Translations under genes and position numbers: made by a program
DNA from: Asterias amurensis
Taxonomy: Eukaryota; Echinodermata; Asteroidea; Forcipulatida; Asteriidae
Reading direction: 5' to 3'
Length of the DNA stretch: 64,000 bases
NCBI RefSeq assembly: GCF_032118995.1
Contig: NC_092650.1
Location: 4,030,001-4,094,000 of the forward strand
Notes under the pieces: generated by a model
Databases searched by the model: none
Told to the model about the DNA's origin: nothing
Seen by the model: the letters and a program-made list of their open reading frames with translations, nothing else
Shown here: in pieces, positions 23,735-36,824 of the stretch
Numbering within the stretch: the stretch's first letter is position 1
How the letters are laid out: each line of letters starts with the position of its first letter

Positions 23735-26046
23735 CTAGAGATTGAGAGTTTGTGAACAAACTCAAGGTGTTCGGTTTCCGGGAGTAAAAGCCTGGATTAA
23801 AAAACAAATATTACACCTTGCTTTGTTCTCAAGATTTGTAATAAATGATTCAAATTACAAAAACTGTCAAAACCACATGATTACGTCATCTAGTAAAAGT
23901 GTATGTTTAGTGACGTCATCGGTAATATTTGTTTTAAACCAGACCTTTGCCAGACTTGTATGGTGTGATGGTAAAGCATCAAAGGATGTTTATTTCGACC
24001 TAAAAGACAATAAACCACGCCCTTTCAAATCATTTCACAGTCACTTCCCGTTTAAACAGGTCAAAAGGTCAACGAAAGTTCACCAACATATCCATTTCTG
24101 TCAAGTACGTAAAGCCCTTTCATATGATGTACAGATTGTCAAAATAGCTTATGTAGTTTAGGAAATATGAACTTAGGAAATATTGACTGACGACTGAAGA
24201 AAAGACTGTAAGGGGCATGTATGTTTTAACCGCCTTGAACGAAGACTATTCTTCATGAAGCTTTTTCGCGCTCTATTGATAATATTTAAAAAAAAAAAGT
24301 AAAAAAAAAAAAACGTGGATCAAAAATAATGATTTTTTGAAATAATAATTTGAATTTTTATTACTCAAGAATGGATGACGTCATCATGACCTAACTAACA
24401 CATTATTCCACTCCTAATGCATATCTAACTATGTGCGAAGTTTCAAGTTCATGCGAGTTTGGGAAGTGTGCTTTTGTTCGAGGACAAGGGACGAAGAGAA
24501 GAAGAAGGTGAAAATCTGGATTGTTTTATTGATTTGTTTGTACTAAAGTTTTGTTTAATCCGGCAGTTTATTTTAGCAAGACCACTCCTAATTGCTTGGG
24601 CCTTATGCTTTAACCATTCTGTTTTCTTTGAATGTTTTGTATTGTAACATCCATGTTTGTGCATGGAGGTAGAAATAGATTAGTTTACGTAACGTCCTTT
24701 CCTACTAGAGAAAGTTTGAAAGGGCTTATGTTATTTCAGAGATTTTTTTTCTTCAAAATATTTAACTCAAAATAACTTGGATAGTTGTTTTAACAAATAA
24801 TCAAAACAATTGATGATTATGCTAAGTTCAAGAAGTAATAGATATCGTAATACTGACGTGAATTCCGTGGGCCCAAAACGCCCTTCACCCGGGGGGAGTG
24901 GTCGATCGATGTAACGTCTCTATTCTTCTCGGTGTTTAACCAAAACATGACCAATGTTCGTCATTTTGTACTGTTGTTTTCTCACATAATTAAAAGTCCC
25001 ATGAATCACTGAAGTAGGTGGCCATCTCAGCGAAACTTCGTCTTCAATTCCACATTGACCACTAAGCCATCAGAAGGGTAACATTTGAACAATTTGACGC
25101 TGAAGATTGAAATGAAATCGTTTTCGCAGCGTTCTGCATAGCTATATAGCTCTATGCATATCACGCTATGGCACAGAGTACAACAAACTTGGCAGCATGC
25201 CACCAAATAAATTATGCCTAATACACTACACGTGTACGCCACAAGTGTTACGCACAACCAATGGGGAAATTTCGTAGTTCTTTATACAAGAAATTGTGAA
25301 CTTTCAAACTCGATTTTGAACCAGAAGACGAGCTCAAAATGGGATCACGTCTGCGAGGCATTTACGGAGTTTTTAACGAACTTTCCGATGATGTGTCGAT
25401 TGTAACAACCCATCATGTAGATCAAAAGTTATGATTTTTTGAAATAATAAACTTTGAAAATTCATAACTCAAGAATTGATGACGTCATCGTGACATAACT
25501 CAAACGGTTTCTTCTCCTTATACATATCTAACTATGTGTGAAGTTTCAACTTTATATGTGCTTGGGAAATGTGATTTTTTTTAGCGGACAATCGCCGCTA
25601 ATAAGCAGAATGGACGATCACTGGAGCGTGCTCTGCTGCACCGCTAATACACGTGCAATGTTTATGCACATACCAATGGGGATTTACGTTGTTCTTTAGA
25701 CGTGAATTTTGAAATTTTCAACCTCTCTTTTGAGCCGGAAGACAACATCAAAATGGGATCATGTCTGTGAGGCGTTTACGGAGTTTTCAATGACGATTCC
25801 GATGATGTTTCGATTGTAAAAATCCCTCATGTATATCAAAAGTTATGATTTTTTGAATTAATAAACTTTGAATATTCATAACTCAAGAATTGATGACGTC
25901 ATCATGACGTAACTCACACGGTTTCTTCTCCTAATAAATATCTAACTATGTGTGAAGTTTCAAGTTCATACGACGTTTGGAAAGATGTTTTTGTAGGGGG
26001 ACAAGGGACGTACAGAAGAAGAAGAAGAAGAAGAAGAAGTATCAAT
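23735..26046 (+). repeat. Body copy B of the U3 insertion
   Basis: About 2.3 kb, near-identical to copy A with a few substitutions and indels. It ends in the same GAA tract and GTATCAATAAA before the terminal hairpins. Both copies carry three internal repeats starting near ATGATTTTTTGAA and containing TGACGTCA. Confidence 0.75.
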
Positions 26047-26073
26047 AAAAAAAAAAAACCGAACAAAAATAAG

Positions 26074-26157
26074 AGGTGTTCCGGGCTGTTGGCCCGAACA
26101 CCTAAAAAAAAACCGAACAAAAATAAGAGGTGTTCCGGGCTGTTGGCCCGAACACCT
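26074..26157 (+). repeat. Duplicated terminal hairpins
   Basis: Two tandem copies of AGGTGTTCCGGGCTGTTGGC followed by CCGAACACCT (26074-26103 and 26128-26157). Each forms an 8-bp stem extended by 4 bp past a bulge, and each is followed by TAA. Confidence 0.75.
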
Positions 26158-26674
26158 AATAAAGGGAAACAGCTAGACTGTTCACTGTCTTTATCCACCC
26201 TCAGATCCTTAAATGCCTTCTTAGTATAGTTTTAACAGTAGTTTTTTTTGTCAGATAATAGACTCGACTATAATTTGTGTAACTTTCTCTTTTATTGGTG
26301 TCAATAGTTGTCTAATGTGATGTATTTTTTTGAAACTTTTTGCTCCTTCTATATTTTATACTTTTGGTAATAAGAACAACGTGGAATGCATTTTGGTAAC
26401 CATTCACTTCGAAGTACTGCGGTTATGAACAAATATTTAATATAGATTCACCAAAAATTTGACTATAAGGAGGGTTACCGGTAACGCTTCTAAGAATGTG
26501 TTTTCTTATATATTATTAGGAAACATCAATTGGAAATTATTCTTCCCGCGCGGACGTGGACATGTACTACATGGATAACAAATTTCATGTGTTTTCACAT
26601 GATAAATAAAAAATCATATATTGAAATGAAACTTGACAGTAACCGAACAATGACTGCAAACAAATCAAACTTAC

Positions 26675-27158
26675 GTCTACCATGAATAAATTCCACCAGG
26701 GTAGATAGAGAGACTTGTAGGTCGTCCAACTGTCGTCTTATACCCTGTACTTCAGAGGAGGCCTTTTCTTGATTTGCTGCGACTGTGACCTTCAACTCTT
26801 CCATCTTAATTATGGCGTCCTCAAGTTCAGATGAAACAGTTTCTTGGTTGGTCGATACTGCAACCTGCAGCTCATCGACCTTCCGTCTTGTGTCCTCTAG
26901 CTCGGTGCACTCAGGGGAAACACCTTCTTGATCGTCTGTCATTAGAACTTTGAGCTCTTTCACCTGGTCTTGCGTGTTTCTGACTTCATCTTCAAGAATG
27001 ACTAGGTAGTTTTCTACTATACGCCTTAACTCGTCTACCTTACGATTTGTATCTACATCACATGAAACCGTTCTCTGGTTGCTGGAAGCTTCAACTTGTA
27101 GTTCAACTTGAGACTTCACGATCAGAAAGATCAAGAGGAAACGGATAATCAACGCCAT
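26675..27158 (-). CDS. Secreted coiled-coil exon 1 (U3 copy)
   Basis: 484 bp with ATG at 27158 and donor GTAAGT after 26675. The protein appears identical to the U2 copy: signal peptide then coiled coil, phase 1 end. Fibrinogen exons are absent downstream in U3. Confidence 0.75.
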
Positions 27159-30100
27159 TGTGCTAATTTTTCAATTGGGACTATACACGACTTCAGTTAC
27201 TAAACCGAGTGGAAAGGCAATGATGAAAAACAGTCTGTCTGTATATACTTTCTAAATACATGTAATAAACAGACTCACAATTTAAGGTTGTTTTTCCCTC
27301 CTGGACTATATTATAGGGGAAATGGTGTTGGAACGGAAGAGTCGGCTGAGTCAGGAACTCGGCCCTGGGAACGACCTTCAACCAGACTCTTGTAATTTGG
27401 ACGGATATTGGTTTTGGACTTGGGCCAGACCCGGATAAGTAAGTTTTTATAATTACAGATTGACAAAATAAAACAAGGAAATGTAGGAATAGGCAGTGCT
27501 GATGAAATCATATACCACGTTTTAGAACAAGAAGTTGCAGTAAGAAATTCCTCGACTAAATAAAATTGCCCCCAGAGTCCCCACCATCTGCCACACCTAG
27601 GTCACCTAGGCAACACAGTAAAGTAAACTTGAAACTAACGTTTGATTTAAATCTAAATGCAAATAAACTCCTTCAAATGTTCACATGTTTATAGGTTTGT
27701 TAGAATCAATACAATGTTATGGGTGGTATAATTATTTGGGAGAAGTAATTTGCTTCAAATTTACTTTGCAAAACAAAAAATCGTTCATAAAAGAAGCTTG
27801 TAGTGGGATGACGAGTAAAGAAGGAAACCGAGGGGAGGGGCTGATTGCCAAAAATTTGAAGTAGCGACAATTCTTTGACAAAATGTAATTCTGAGGGTAT
27901 AAAAACGTGAACGGAATGGCAAGGAGCTATATGTGTATAAAGTTGTCCGGCCGGTTATGCCCCGCGCCGCCCGCGAATTTTTTTCCCTCCCCAAACGACA
28001 TTGCAATGATCATTGGTGAAAGAGCAGGCCAATTTCATGATGACGTAATCTGACGGAAAGAGCCAATCATAGCGGCAGGGGAAAAATATTGCAATGTCGT
28101 TTTGGAAAAAAAAAATTCGCGCCCCGCCCTTCTTGCAATTTATTGTTTTGCGCAACAATGATTCGGAACCTGCCTCCGTCACGAGTGTTCCACCCACACC
28201 CGTACCAACTATATAATTGGGACTTGCGTGGTCAAGTAAAGGGATATCTGAATTTGCAGGGTGCACTACCTCCTTGATGGTACTTGATAGCAAAAGTCAT
28301 GCTTTAATATATTAAAAAGGGGACTGGGGCCACCACCACCCTCTTATGGCGTTTTGTGGTCCAGATTGCACCGATCGTTCACTACATCATTGTTTAAAAA
28401 AAATGCATTTGCCTTTTTTCTTCGAACGCAACATTCCGCTAAAAGTGGCTAGAGGCAGTTCGAATCCATTGTTTTTTATTGAAAAGAAGAAACAAAAAAG
28501 TTTATCTGAAAGCTCACCGATTGTCATGTTTTGGGGTTTACAAGGACATCCTCCAGAGAAACATTTCCTTCGGTGTAGATGATACCCATGGATTGGACCA
28601 AATTGGACCGCTTGGCCACCACCAAACATGGTAGGAGGGCTTTACAACATGTACAGACACAGTCAAACTTGACCGTGATGCTTAATAAGGGAATAAAAGG
28701 GTAGCGAAGAGTTCTTACACGGCCGTTTTAAGCCGGCAGGGTCGAATTGCCATGTGATAAAGGCCCATGGTGTGGTTAATATGAAGTAACTATTAATAGA
28801 AAACTTGCTGGTACAATCATGTGCAAATCTCTGTTCATCAGGGAGGAGTGTTGGCTCTGAAAAGAGCTATATTGACCTTGTTTGGATAATTGAAAACTAT
28901 AAATAATTAATGTCAGAATTGTATGTATTATATTAGTTCAATGCGAGTCCGAGATTCTACAAATTACACTGACTTTCAAAATCCTTAGGCTACGAGAGAG
29001 ACAACATCACTAAACGGAATCTGAAATCTCCTATACGTTTCCAGATCGAGAATAAATTCATCGTTAATAACGGCAAAAGCTAATCTCCTCTTCAAGACCC
29101 GTTTATTTTGACTCCAACAAACATCCTGATGTCACACCTATGTACATCAGTGATGAACTGACTGAATGGAAACTAGTGTTTGTTGTTCCTGTTTGCAGAA
29201 ACTGTTTTATTACATTTCACAAAATACATGTTTACACTCGTTAAAATGGTTGTTTAGTTTTCCTGAACAGTAAAACAGTAATTCAAGTATGAAAACCTTA
29301 AAAAACATCGCCCCTCATGGCTTATTTTAAAAAGAAACAAGAGAAATTATTTACGATGAAAACTTGAAAATTTGGTTTGACATGGTCAGTCTAAAAAAAT
29401 CTCTGATCTTGATACTTTTAAACAAGAGGGGTACTTATGGCTAAATTATTACTTCTGTTAAAACAGATTGCTGAATGAGAAATATGTTTTAGCATTAGAT
29501 AATTTCCAAGTTGGTTTTTCCCCCCTTCACATGTTGTTTGTGTGGGTTCAATAAACAAAGTCCCGCAAAATCATTGAAGGAGCCGGTGTCAGATGCAATT
29601 GTGTCCGCCATGCAATACTGTCCGCTCCGGACACTTTTGCATATGCAATCGACGTGTCCGGGGCTATGCAAAAAACGTCCGGTGGACATGTACATGACTG
29701 TACACATGTATGTGCGCGCGTAAGCGAGCTTGCATGCATGGAGGTAGAACTACCTCCATGCATGCACTGAACCTAAGTATGTATGCAGCATGAATATTCA
29801 CGTATTTTATGATTGCAGCGAATACCCAACGGCCGAACATTTCCCATGTCATTCATGACATGTACTTAGCTTGTAAAAAAACGTGTTCTGTCGACCAAGG
29901 GCGTTTAATTTACAGCAAGGACGGTTTAGCACGAGGGTGGACACAACTGCATATATGCAAATGTGTCCGGGCGGACACAATTGCATTATGCAGCAGCGTC
30001 CGGGCGGACGTGATTGCATAATGCAACACCGTCCGGCGGACATTATTGCATATGCAATAATGTCCTCCGGATAGTATTGCATAGAGGACATAATTGAATG

Positions 30101-31016
30101 CGACACCGGAACCGATAATGACCTCTGGATCCCTAAAAGCCTATCGTTTCTCTGGAAATACGGTGGCAGCGGTGGGATACAACAAAAAATTGTTTTGGCA
30201 AATGTGTACATGTACATGTACTTCCATCAACTGTATTTAAGGTGTCCAGATCATCAAGTTTTAGGCATTTTTTACCCTTTTTGAAGTAAAATTTAAAAAA
30301 AATCTTGAGAATTACTGAAGAAATTACAGAACAAGATCTGATTGTGCCTTAATCTGATGTAGGAATCCATTTTTACTAAATGACGTTTCCTTTGTGATCA
30401 TTGTGATCACTACTCATGTTATCTTTATAAAATTTTCTAAATCAGAGGGGCTGAAAACACACAACAAAGATCACTGTACATATTATTTGAAAGCAACAAA
30501 CAAGAAAATAGACTACGTACTGATTCTCTAAAACGTAAATACTTTACATATCGTAGGAAAATGGCACACGTTACACTGAATGTTCAAGAATAAAATGTTC
30601 ATTGATTGTCAAAATATGTATTAAAAGTGCAAAGAAGTTTTAGTGACCTCACATGTTGATCCTAGCAGACTCTTTTATACCAGTGTGCTTGGTATATTTT
30701 CTTTGTATATTAAAAGTGTCAAATAATGTGTGCAAAATAAATGAGTACATACATTTCAATCTATTGTTAGATCAGCTATGTGTCCATTTCATTCGTTAAC
30801 TTTTTGTGAAAATATCTGTGGAAATTATTGTGAAACATTTGTAAAATTATTGAAAGTTACTCTTAAAAAAAAAAAGTTTATATCTGGTGAAAATTTCCTT
30901 TAGGATTCAATATCATTACCCCCCCCCCAAAAAAGCAATCTCTAATCATTTTATTTGAACACGTTATGAAAAGCATTTGTTTATTAAATCAAAGGAATGA
31001 TCAACAGATATTTTTC

Positions 31017-31417
31017 CTAACACGCCTCCAGGCAAATGGTAGAAATCTCATCGCCGAAAAGAGTGCTGGTGGTGTACAAGTCATAGCCGGCACGCGTCAT
31101 GTAGAACTCGGCGCAGACGTAAGGGTAAGAAGTGCAGGGCAGATTGCCGAGATCACGGACGTACTCCAGGTTTTCGAAGCTCAGTTTGTCGTCGCCGACC
31201 CCGATCGTCTGACTGGCTTGATCGCTGTTCAATGCCTGCTTGATGATTTCTGTCTTAGCGCCCCCGCCGTTTGAGCGTGTCGCGCTCCAGAGTTTGACTC
31301 TCCAGATTTCGGTGCCCTGGATGTTGCGCTCGATGTTTTGTATGTCGACAGTCAGTTTCAGGCCATAGTTGTTGGTGACGCCGTACAGCTCTAGACGAGT
31401 TCTGCCGAAGCTTACAT
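31017..31417 (-). CDS. Terminal exon M copy (U3)
   Basis: 401 bp, stop at 31017, open throughout. It carries the U4-type TIGVGDDKLSFEN and CTSYPY. AATAAA at 30980-30985. No Penelope-like insertion lies upstream; the empty target site is at about 31481-31494. Confidence 0.75.
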
Positions 31418-31597
31418 CTGGATAAAAGTGTAATTAGAAAAAAAGCCGAAACAAATGAACAATTTTTAAAAAGACATTAAAATTAAATTTCATCACGTTT
31501 AATTATTTGATCTGATCTCAGATATTAAACCTAAAAAAAAAAACCTTCATCAAAAAAGTTTTATTATCTTGAAATCCCGCTCCTGGCTATACATTAC

Positions 31598-31777
31598 CTG
31601 GACATGTTCCACAGCAGTCTCCTTGGCCTCTAATTGGATCAAGACACCTGACTAGAGAGCAGTCTGTTGGTCCACATGATACAAAACCGTTGGAACACGT
31701 GCAGGAGATGCACGACTGGATTGGATCCGCCCACGTCTCACCACTCTGGTGCTCAGTGTTACGATGAAAGCAGCCGG
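31598..31777 (-). CDS. VWC exon L copy (U3)
   Basis: 180 bp, acceptor ATCAACAG and donor GTAATG. GCFHRN and CLDPIRG as in U4. Intact. Confidence 0.78.
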
Positions 31778-33756
31778 CTGTTGATACATTCAAAGAAATA
31801 TTATTACAAAATGTTTTTAAGGGGCGAGTCTTCAAAAGGTTCTGTCATAGAGCTGCTTAAAGGCACTGTTCACGTTTGGTCTCAAAATATATATTTGCAT
31901 AAAACCTCTTGGTAACGAGCAACGGAGAGCTCTTGATAGTATAAAACATTGTGAGAAACGACTCCCTCTGAAGTAACGCAGTTTTTGAGAAAGAGGTAAT
32001 TTCTCACTAAAATAATAAAAGATTTCTGGCCAGAAGCCCTTTATTCCTATCTGGAAGCACACGTACAACAAGGGTGTCTTTTCTTTCATCATTTTCTTGC
32101 AACTTCAATGATCAATTAAGTCAAAATTTTCACAGGTTTGTTATTTTATGCTGTTGGGATACATCAAGTGAGAATACTGGTCTTTGATAATTACCAACCG
32201 TGTACAGTGTCTTTAAGCACAAAAAGTAGCTTAGAACAACAACATGAGTGGTATTTTATAGAATTTGTGTTTGAAATCGCTTTATTTGTTGAAGTAATTT
32301 TCAACTTATTTAAAGGAACGTTACAGAATTGGTAAGAAACAAAAATCGCGAAGATCACAGATTTACATAAAAATTACACGGTCTAATAATGATGATAGTT
32401 GAAAAAATCCCTTAAAATATTTGTGTGAAATGTCATATTTGATGAGAAATAAACAAGCTAACTTCGTGTTTGGAGTTTATCGCTCAGTGAGCGTTTTCAT
32501 TTTATTTTGGCATCTATGCAATGCAAAATTTGTAATCGACTTTTCACTATTCTCTCGTGACCAAGACGGCAGATCGATCTCAAACTTCTACAGGTTTGTC
32601 TATGCATATGGTGGACTACATAAAGTGTTTACACGGCCAGCAACTGTTTTGTTAGCGAAAACCAATTCTGTAATGTTTCTTACAAGCAAATTTGACTTGG
32701 CTCAGTGGTTTCTGCCCATGCCCTACCTTTGTGGACCCCGGTTCGGATCAGACCAGAGCCTTGCATTTAGAGTGGGTTTTCAGTCCCTACCTGATCACAG
32801 GGGTTTCCCCCATTGGGTTTTCCCAAGTCACGTAGGGATCCCAAGTCATCCTCAGTGTTGGACTTGTAGAAAGTTAACTTTTGGGATTGTCACGTGATAA
32901 TCAGTCTCTTTTTCTATAGCTTTCGACTTGGAAGAGCAATTCATTTTATTTGGTCTGGATTTCTCTGTAGTTTTATAGGGAGCATGGCTCTGGCCATGCT
33001 CCTAAAAAAAAACTATTATCTGGGAGGGATAAGTTCTAAGAGATATTTGTGAGTATTATTTTGTGCTTTGACCCTCATATATGCCTGAATTATTGCGATT
33101 TGTAGCTCTCCATTTGGATCGTTTTAGTTTGTAAAACAATGTGTGTATGCCAGGCAGCACCGTCACACACGTTAGCCTCTGTGTGTGCTGACCTTTTTGT
33201 GAACTTTGCGCACTGTGTAATGTAATAGGCTTCATGTAGTGTATACTGTAGTGTTATAACTTTTTGTATGTTTTCTATGGGTTGGAAGTATTAAAACCTG
33301 TATAGAAGAGATTTTCATAAAAACGTAATTGGCTTATACTATAAGTTATAGCGTTTATTATGATTTGATGGTATTTTGGCGAATGCTCGTCCTATTAAGT
33401 GGAGGACCAGCTCTCTCCTTCCCGTCTCTCTCTCTTACATTAACATTTCTTCTTATTCCTATTCACCCCGTTATTGGCGCTAATTTTGCTGTTGGGTGTG
33501 TAATCAAATAATAGTAATAAACATTTCTGAAATAAATAGATAACCACTGGGGCACAATTTTCATAAAGCCTGCAAGCACAAAAACTGTTAAGCACAGAAA
33601 AGTATTGCTTAACAGAAACAGATTACCAGCCAGAATTAGTGTAGATTGTTGTGACTGTGCACCACTCAATCATAGCTTAGCAAAACAATCTTGTCAAGTA
33701 GTATTTTCTGCTTAACAGCTTTATGAAATTGGGCCTGGATGTTTTTTTTTACGTAC

Positions 33757-33951
33757 CTAGCACTCCACATTTCGGACAGCATTGTCCTGGCTCTGTAACA
33801 GGGTTCTCGCAGAACAACGCCGGGCATGCAACTGGGCCACATTTTACCTCTCCGTCGACACACTCGCACGTAGAGCAGTTATTATCCCAGGTGTCACCGT
33901 GTTGGTAGGTGCCTAAACCAAAGTCGAGTACACACTCCCTGAGCTCCAAAT
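33757..33951 (-). CDS. VWC exon K copy (U3)
   Basis: 195 bp, intact, with CGPVAC as in U4 but without the 6-bp loss of U4. It could be the next in-frame exon after the U4 coiled-coil exon if the fibrinogen exons were skipped. Confidence 0.77.
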
Positions 33952-34029
33952 CTGCCGGTAGAATTAAGGGCTAGTCAATTGACCATGGTTTTGACAGCAT
34001 GAGGGCGCTTTCCACAGGAAATATTTTTT

Positions 34030-34174
34030 GACCTTATCGCAAATACCAATGCGCAAGCGCACTGTTGAATGAGGTGCATTGTGGGATATATATGAATCAA
34101 ATTTGTAATCAGCTAGACCATAATGCACCTAATTCCAAGCTTTACGCGCGCGCCCCAGTATTTGCGAAAAGGTC
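34030..34174. mobile_element. 145-bp MITE private to U3
   Basis: Inverted ends GACCTTATCGCAAATAC and GTATTTGCGAAAAGGTC. The other units read GGAAATATTTTGTGCATCAC here with no insert. Confidence 0.65.
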
Positions 34175-35334
34175 TATCACAACAATTCTTTCATCTTATT
34201 TTAAAGGCGCTGGACACTATTGATAATTACTCAAAAAAAATTGTTAGCATGAAAACTTACTTGGTAACAAGCAATGGAAAGTTGTAGATGGTACAAAACA
34301 TTGTGAGAAACGGCTCCTGCTCAAGTAGTTTTTAAGAAAGAGGTTATTTCTCACTCTTCTGAAAGCACACACATTTTGTGCAACAAGGTTTTTTATTTCT
34401 TTAGTATTCTCTTGCAACTTTGACAACCAATTAAGTCAAAATTTTCACAGGTTTGTTATTTTATGCATATGTTGATATACTGTACACCAAGTGAGGATAC
34501 TGGTCTTTGACAGTTACCAAACTTATCCAGTGCCTTTAAACAGCCTGTATGGTGTTTGCAATTACGATAAGGGAGGCCGTCTTTAACTATTAATTATTAG
34601 GTATCACACAAATGCGATTTGCGCAATAGTACATTAGCTCAATACGCAGAGTTAGAAAAGCGCAACATCGTAATACACAAGGTGTGACATGGTCAGTGTG
34701 ACATTTATAGGTCCAAAATCGGCTAATTTGGAATAAGTCATGCGTTACACTTGAGAACGTACAAGTGAGAACCATAACTTTATGATGAGAACACACCCAT
34801 TTCGCCAAACTCATTGTCCGGATCTTACTGATTTGCCACACAGACGCTATTTAGGCATGTCTTCCATGCCCAATGTGACACAGGTGTACATAATTTGTAA
34901 ATCACCCATATCTTTAGAAATAAAAAATATTTTCCCTTAATTTTTTCTTTTACATAACCTCTACTATATACTGATCATTATTATAAGTTCTAATCATTGC
35001 ATTTTAACATAATTTCTGGAGAAAAAAAACGTCCAAATGCCAAGTATATTATCGTACAAGTATGTATGGTGTCTTCGTCAAACTTCAAGAGGTCATGACC
35101 TTGTCTAAAATTTCTATAGCCGTCAAAAGAGTGGGCTATTATGCGACACGGAGTTCACTGTGGGCTTTGGTGGTTGTTTTGATGAGGGGTTTTAAATTTT
35201 TAAATTTTTTAAATGTTTTTTTATAGATGTGACACATGTGTCACACCTCAGGGTTTAACAAACCTCAGAGGAAACAAATAATATCGATTTACAGCAAATA
35301 ATAAGGGATATTCCCAATTAGTAGTTGAAAAGCA

Positions 35335-35720
35335 TAAAGACATTGGACACTATTGGTAATTGTCAAAGACCAGTCTTCTCACTTGCTGTATCTCAACATA
35401 TGCATAAAATAACAAACCTGTGAAAATTTGAGCTCAATCGGTCATCGAAGTTGCGAGATAATAATGAAAGAAAAAACACCATTGTCACATGAAGTTGTGT
35501 GCTTTCAGATGCCTGATTTCGAGACCTCAAATTCTAAATCTGAGGTCTCGAAATCAAATTCTAATATTTAGTGGAAAATTACTTCTTTCTCGAAAACTAC
35601 GTCACTTCAGAGGGAGCCGTTTCTCACAATGCTTTAAACCAACTTCTCCCCAACCTCGTATTCAAGAAAGGTTTTATGATAAACATTATTTTGAGTAGTT
35701 ACCAATAGCGTCCACTGCCT
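35335..35720. mobile_element. MITE of the AGGCAGTGGACAC family (U4)
   Basis: From GACATTGGACACTATTGGTA to CCAATAGCGTCCACTGCCT, with TTAA on the right side only (35721-35724). Lies downstream of the fibrinogen gene. Confidence 0.55.
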
Positions 35721-35957
35721 TTAAAAATATAAAGACCTTATACATGTAGTTTGCTCCATTATAGCTAATTCGAAATTGAAAAGAGTCCATACATAATTAT
35801 TAAACCGTTATTAGTAATTATAATGAATTTTGTCCTCTGTACAATAGGCTTTGAGCTATTGTTCATTAAACATAGGTATAGCCATACTTTACATACATCT
35901 TCCATACTAATGTAGAAAATATGACGGTTATCATTTAGTTTGTATCGAGACATTTCA

Positions 35958-35974
35958 GGGGGGGGGGGGGGGGG
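35958..35974. repeat. Poly-G tract
   Basis: About 17 consecutive G. The length is error-prone in any assembly. Confidence 0.7.
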
Positions 35975-36206
35975 ACACCTAAGAAAAAAAATTATAGCAA
36001 ATCATAAACCAACAATTATCAGTAGGCCATAACATATTGAATATTGAATATACAATGTCTCATTTATCAATTGCATTACAAAGTAAGTTGACATTCAATT
36101 TCGGCATACTTGATATAATATTTTGTAGGTTTCGGTACAGGTAGGTACATGAGTGTAAAATTATTGGAAACTAAATAAGACAAAGTGATCAGGTGATTAA
36201 TTATAC

Positions 36207-36464
36207 TGTAGCGTCGACCGTGGGTTGCGTTGTACACAGTTTAATGACACAATTGAAAGTACAATATAACTGCCTTTTCTGTCCGGCGTTTCTTTGGAGG
36301 TATATTCACACACGACAAGTCATAAAATTACACGAAGCAGAAACCTAAGCCAGAGAGCGCCCTCTCCAGCGAGCAGACACGATCGGCTTGTCTGGGCCAC
36401 AAGCGTTGCTCCGAAGGGGAGTCGTGCTGGGGCTCCCTACCGGTCGATCGGCACCGCCGCTACA
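36207..36464. mobile_element. Solo-LTR-like repeat, TGTAGCG...CGCTACA
   Basis: 258 bp beginning TGTAGCGTCGACCGTGGGTT and ending CACCGCCGCTACA. TG...CA ends and no coding suggest a solo LTR. A related 253-bp copy at 53002-53254 has a clear 5-bp duplication. Confidence 0.5.
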
Positions 36465-36517
36465 ACACTTTACCACGTACCAATGGTATACCGCCTTACT
36501 ATAAAGACTAAACATTT

Positions 36518-36753
36518 TTAACTTCTGATTTTCATCTCAGTAGTTTTGAGTGAGTGAGTCAAAAAATGATTCCACTTTATTCCTTGGTAATCGTCGGTCG
36601 CCTCATCGAAGTATCTCCCGTTCAGATGGGTTTGGTAGCAGTTATAGTACCACCAGCCTCCGTGGCAGTTCACGGCACAGTTTCCAATTAAGTCATCGTT
36701 GTCTCGGTCTTTGGTCGTAAAGGCCTCGTTGTTGTGGGGGTATAACGAGTCTC
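36518..36753 (-). CDS. Fibrinogen domain, C-terminal exon
   Basis: Acceptor TTTTCAG before 36753, stop at 36518. It reads GDSLYPHNNEAFTTKDRDND, NCAVNCHGGWWYYNCYQT, HLNGRYF, GIKWNHF and TTEMKIRS. The calcium-site acidic run (DRDNDD), the paired cysteines and the conserved GGWWY are all present. This exon itself is intact. Confidence 0.8.
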
Positions 36754-36824
36754 CTGAAAAGATACCACACGTAGCCATAGTCATATACGTGTAAAAAGGT
36801 GATGTTGGCAGGAGGTAACTTTAA

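Larger units (their letters stand above)
21399..26159 (+). mobile_element. 4.76-kb insertion private to U3, Helitron-like 3' end
   Basis: The empty site in U2 (about 9430) and U4 (about 45780) reads ATCAAA/TAAAGGG, so the insertion lies exactly between A and T. The 3' end is a GC-rich hairpin (26128-26157) immediately followed by CTAA at the host T, as in Helitrons (CTRR, A/T target). The 5' end is CTAGAGATTGAG, not the canonical TC. It also carries a hairpin (GAGTTTGT-GA-ACAAACTC). No Rep/helicase gene is seen, so it would be non-autonomous. Confidence 0.55.
14295..27158 (-). other. Candidate chimeric gene 2: coiled coil + 2 VWC + C-terminal domain
   Basis: Exons 27158-26675 (U3), then 18432-18238, 16251-16072 and 14695-14295 (U2). 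Lengths and phases match candidate gene 1, giving 1260 nt or about 419 aa. The long first intron holds the 4.76 kb insertion. No recognised fibrinogen exon lies between. Each piece is seen; joint transcription is inference. Confidence 0.42.
18927..34589. repeat. Tandem segmental duplication unit U3 (15,663 bp)
   Basis: Same order as U2 and the same fibrinogen-exon deletion (at about 19608). It carries a private 4.76 kb insertion (21399-26159) and a private 145 bp MITE (34030-34174). The VWC 3' exons (31017-33951) have no Penelope-like insertion. Confidence 0.88.

Noticed and set aside
26019-26157. CRISPR-like or satellite array
   Set aside because: Only two hairpin copies without spacers, in animal DNA, at a transposon end.
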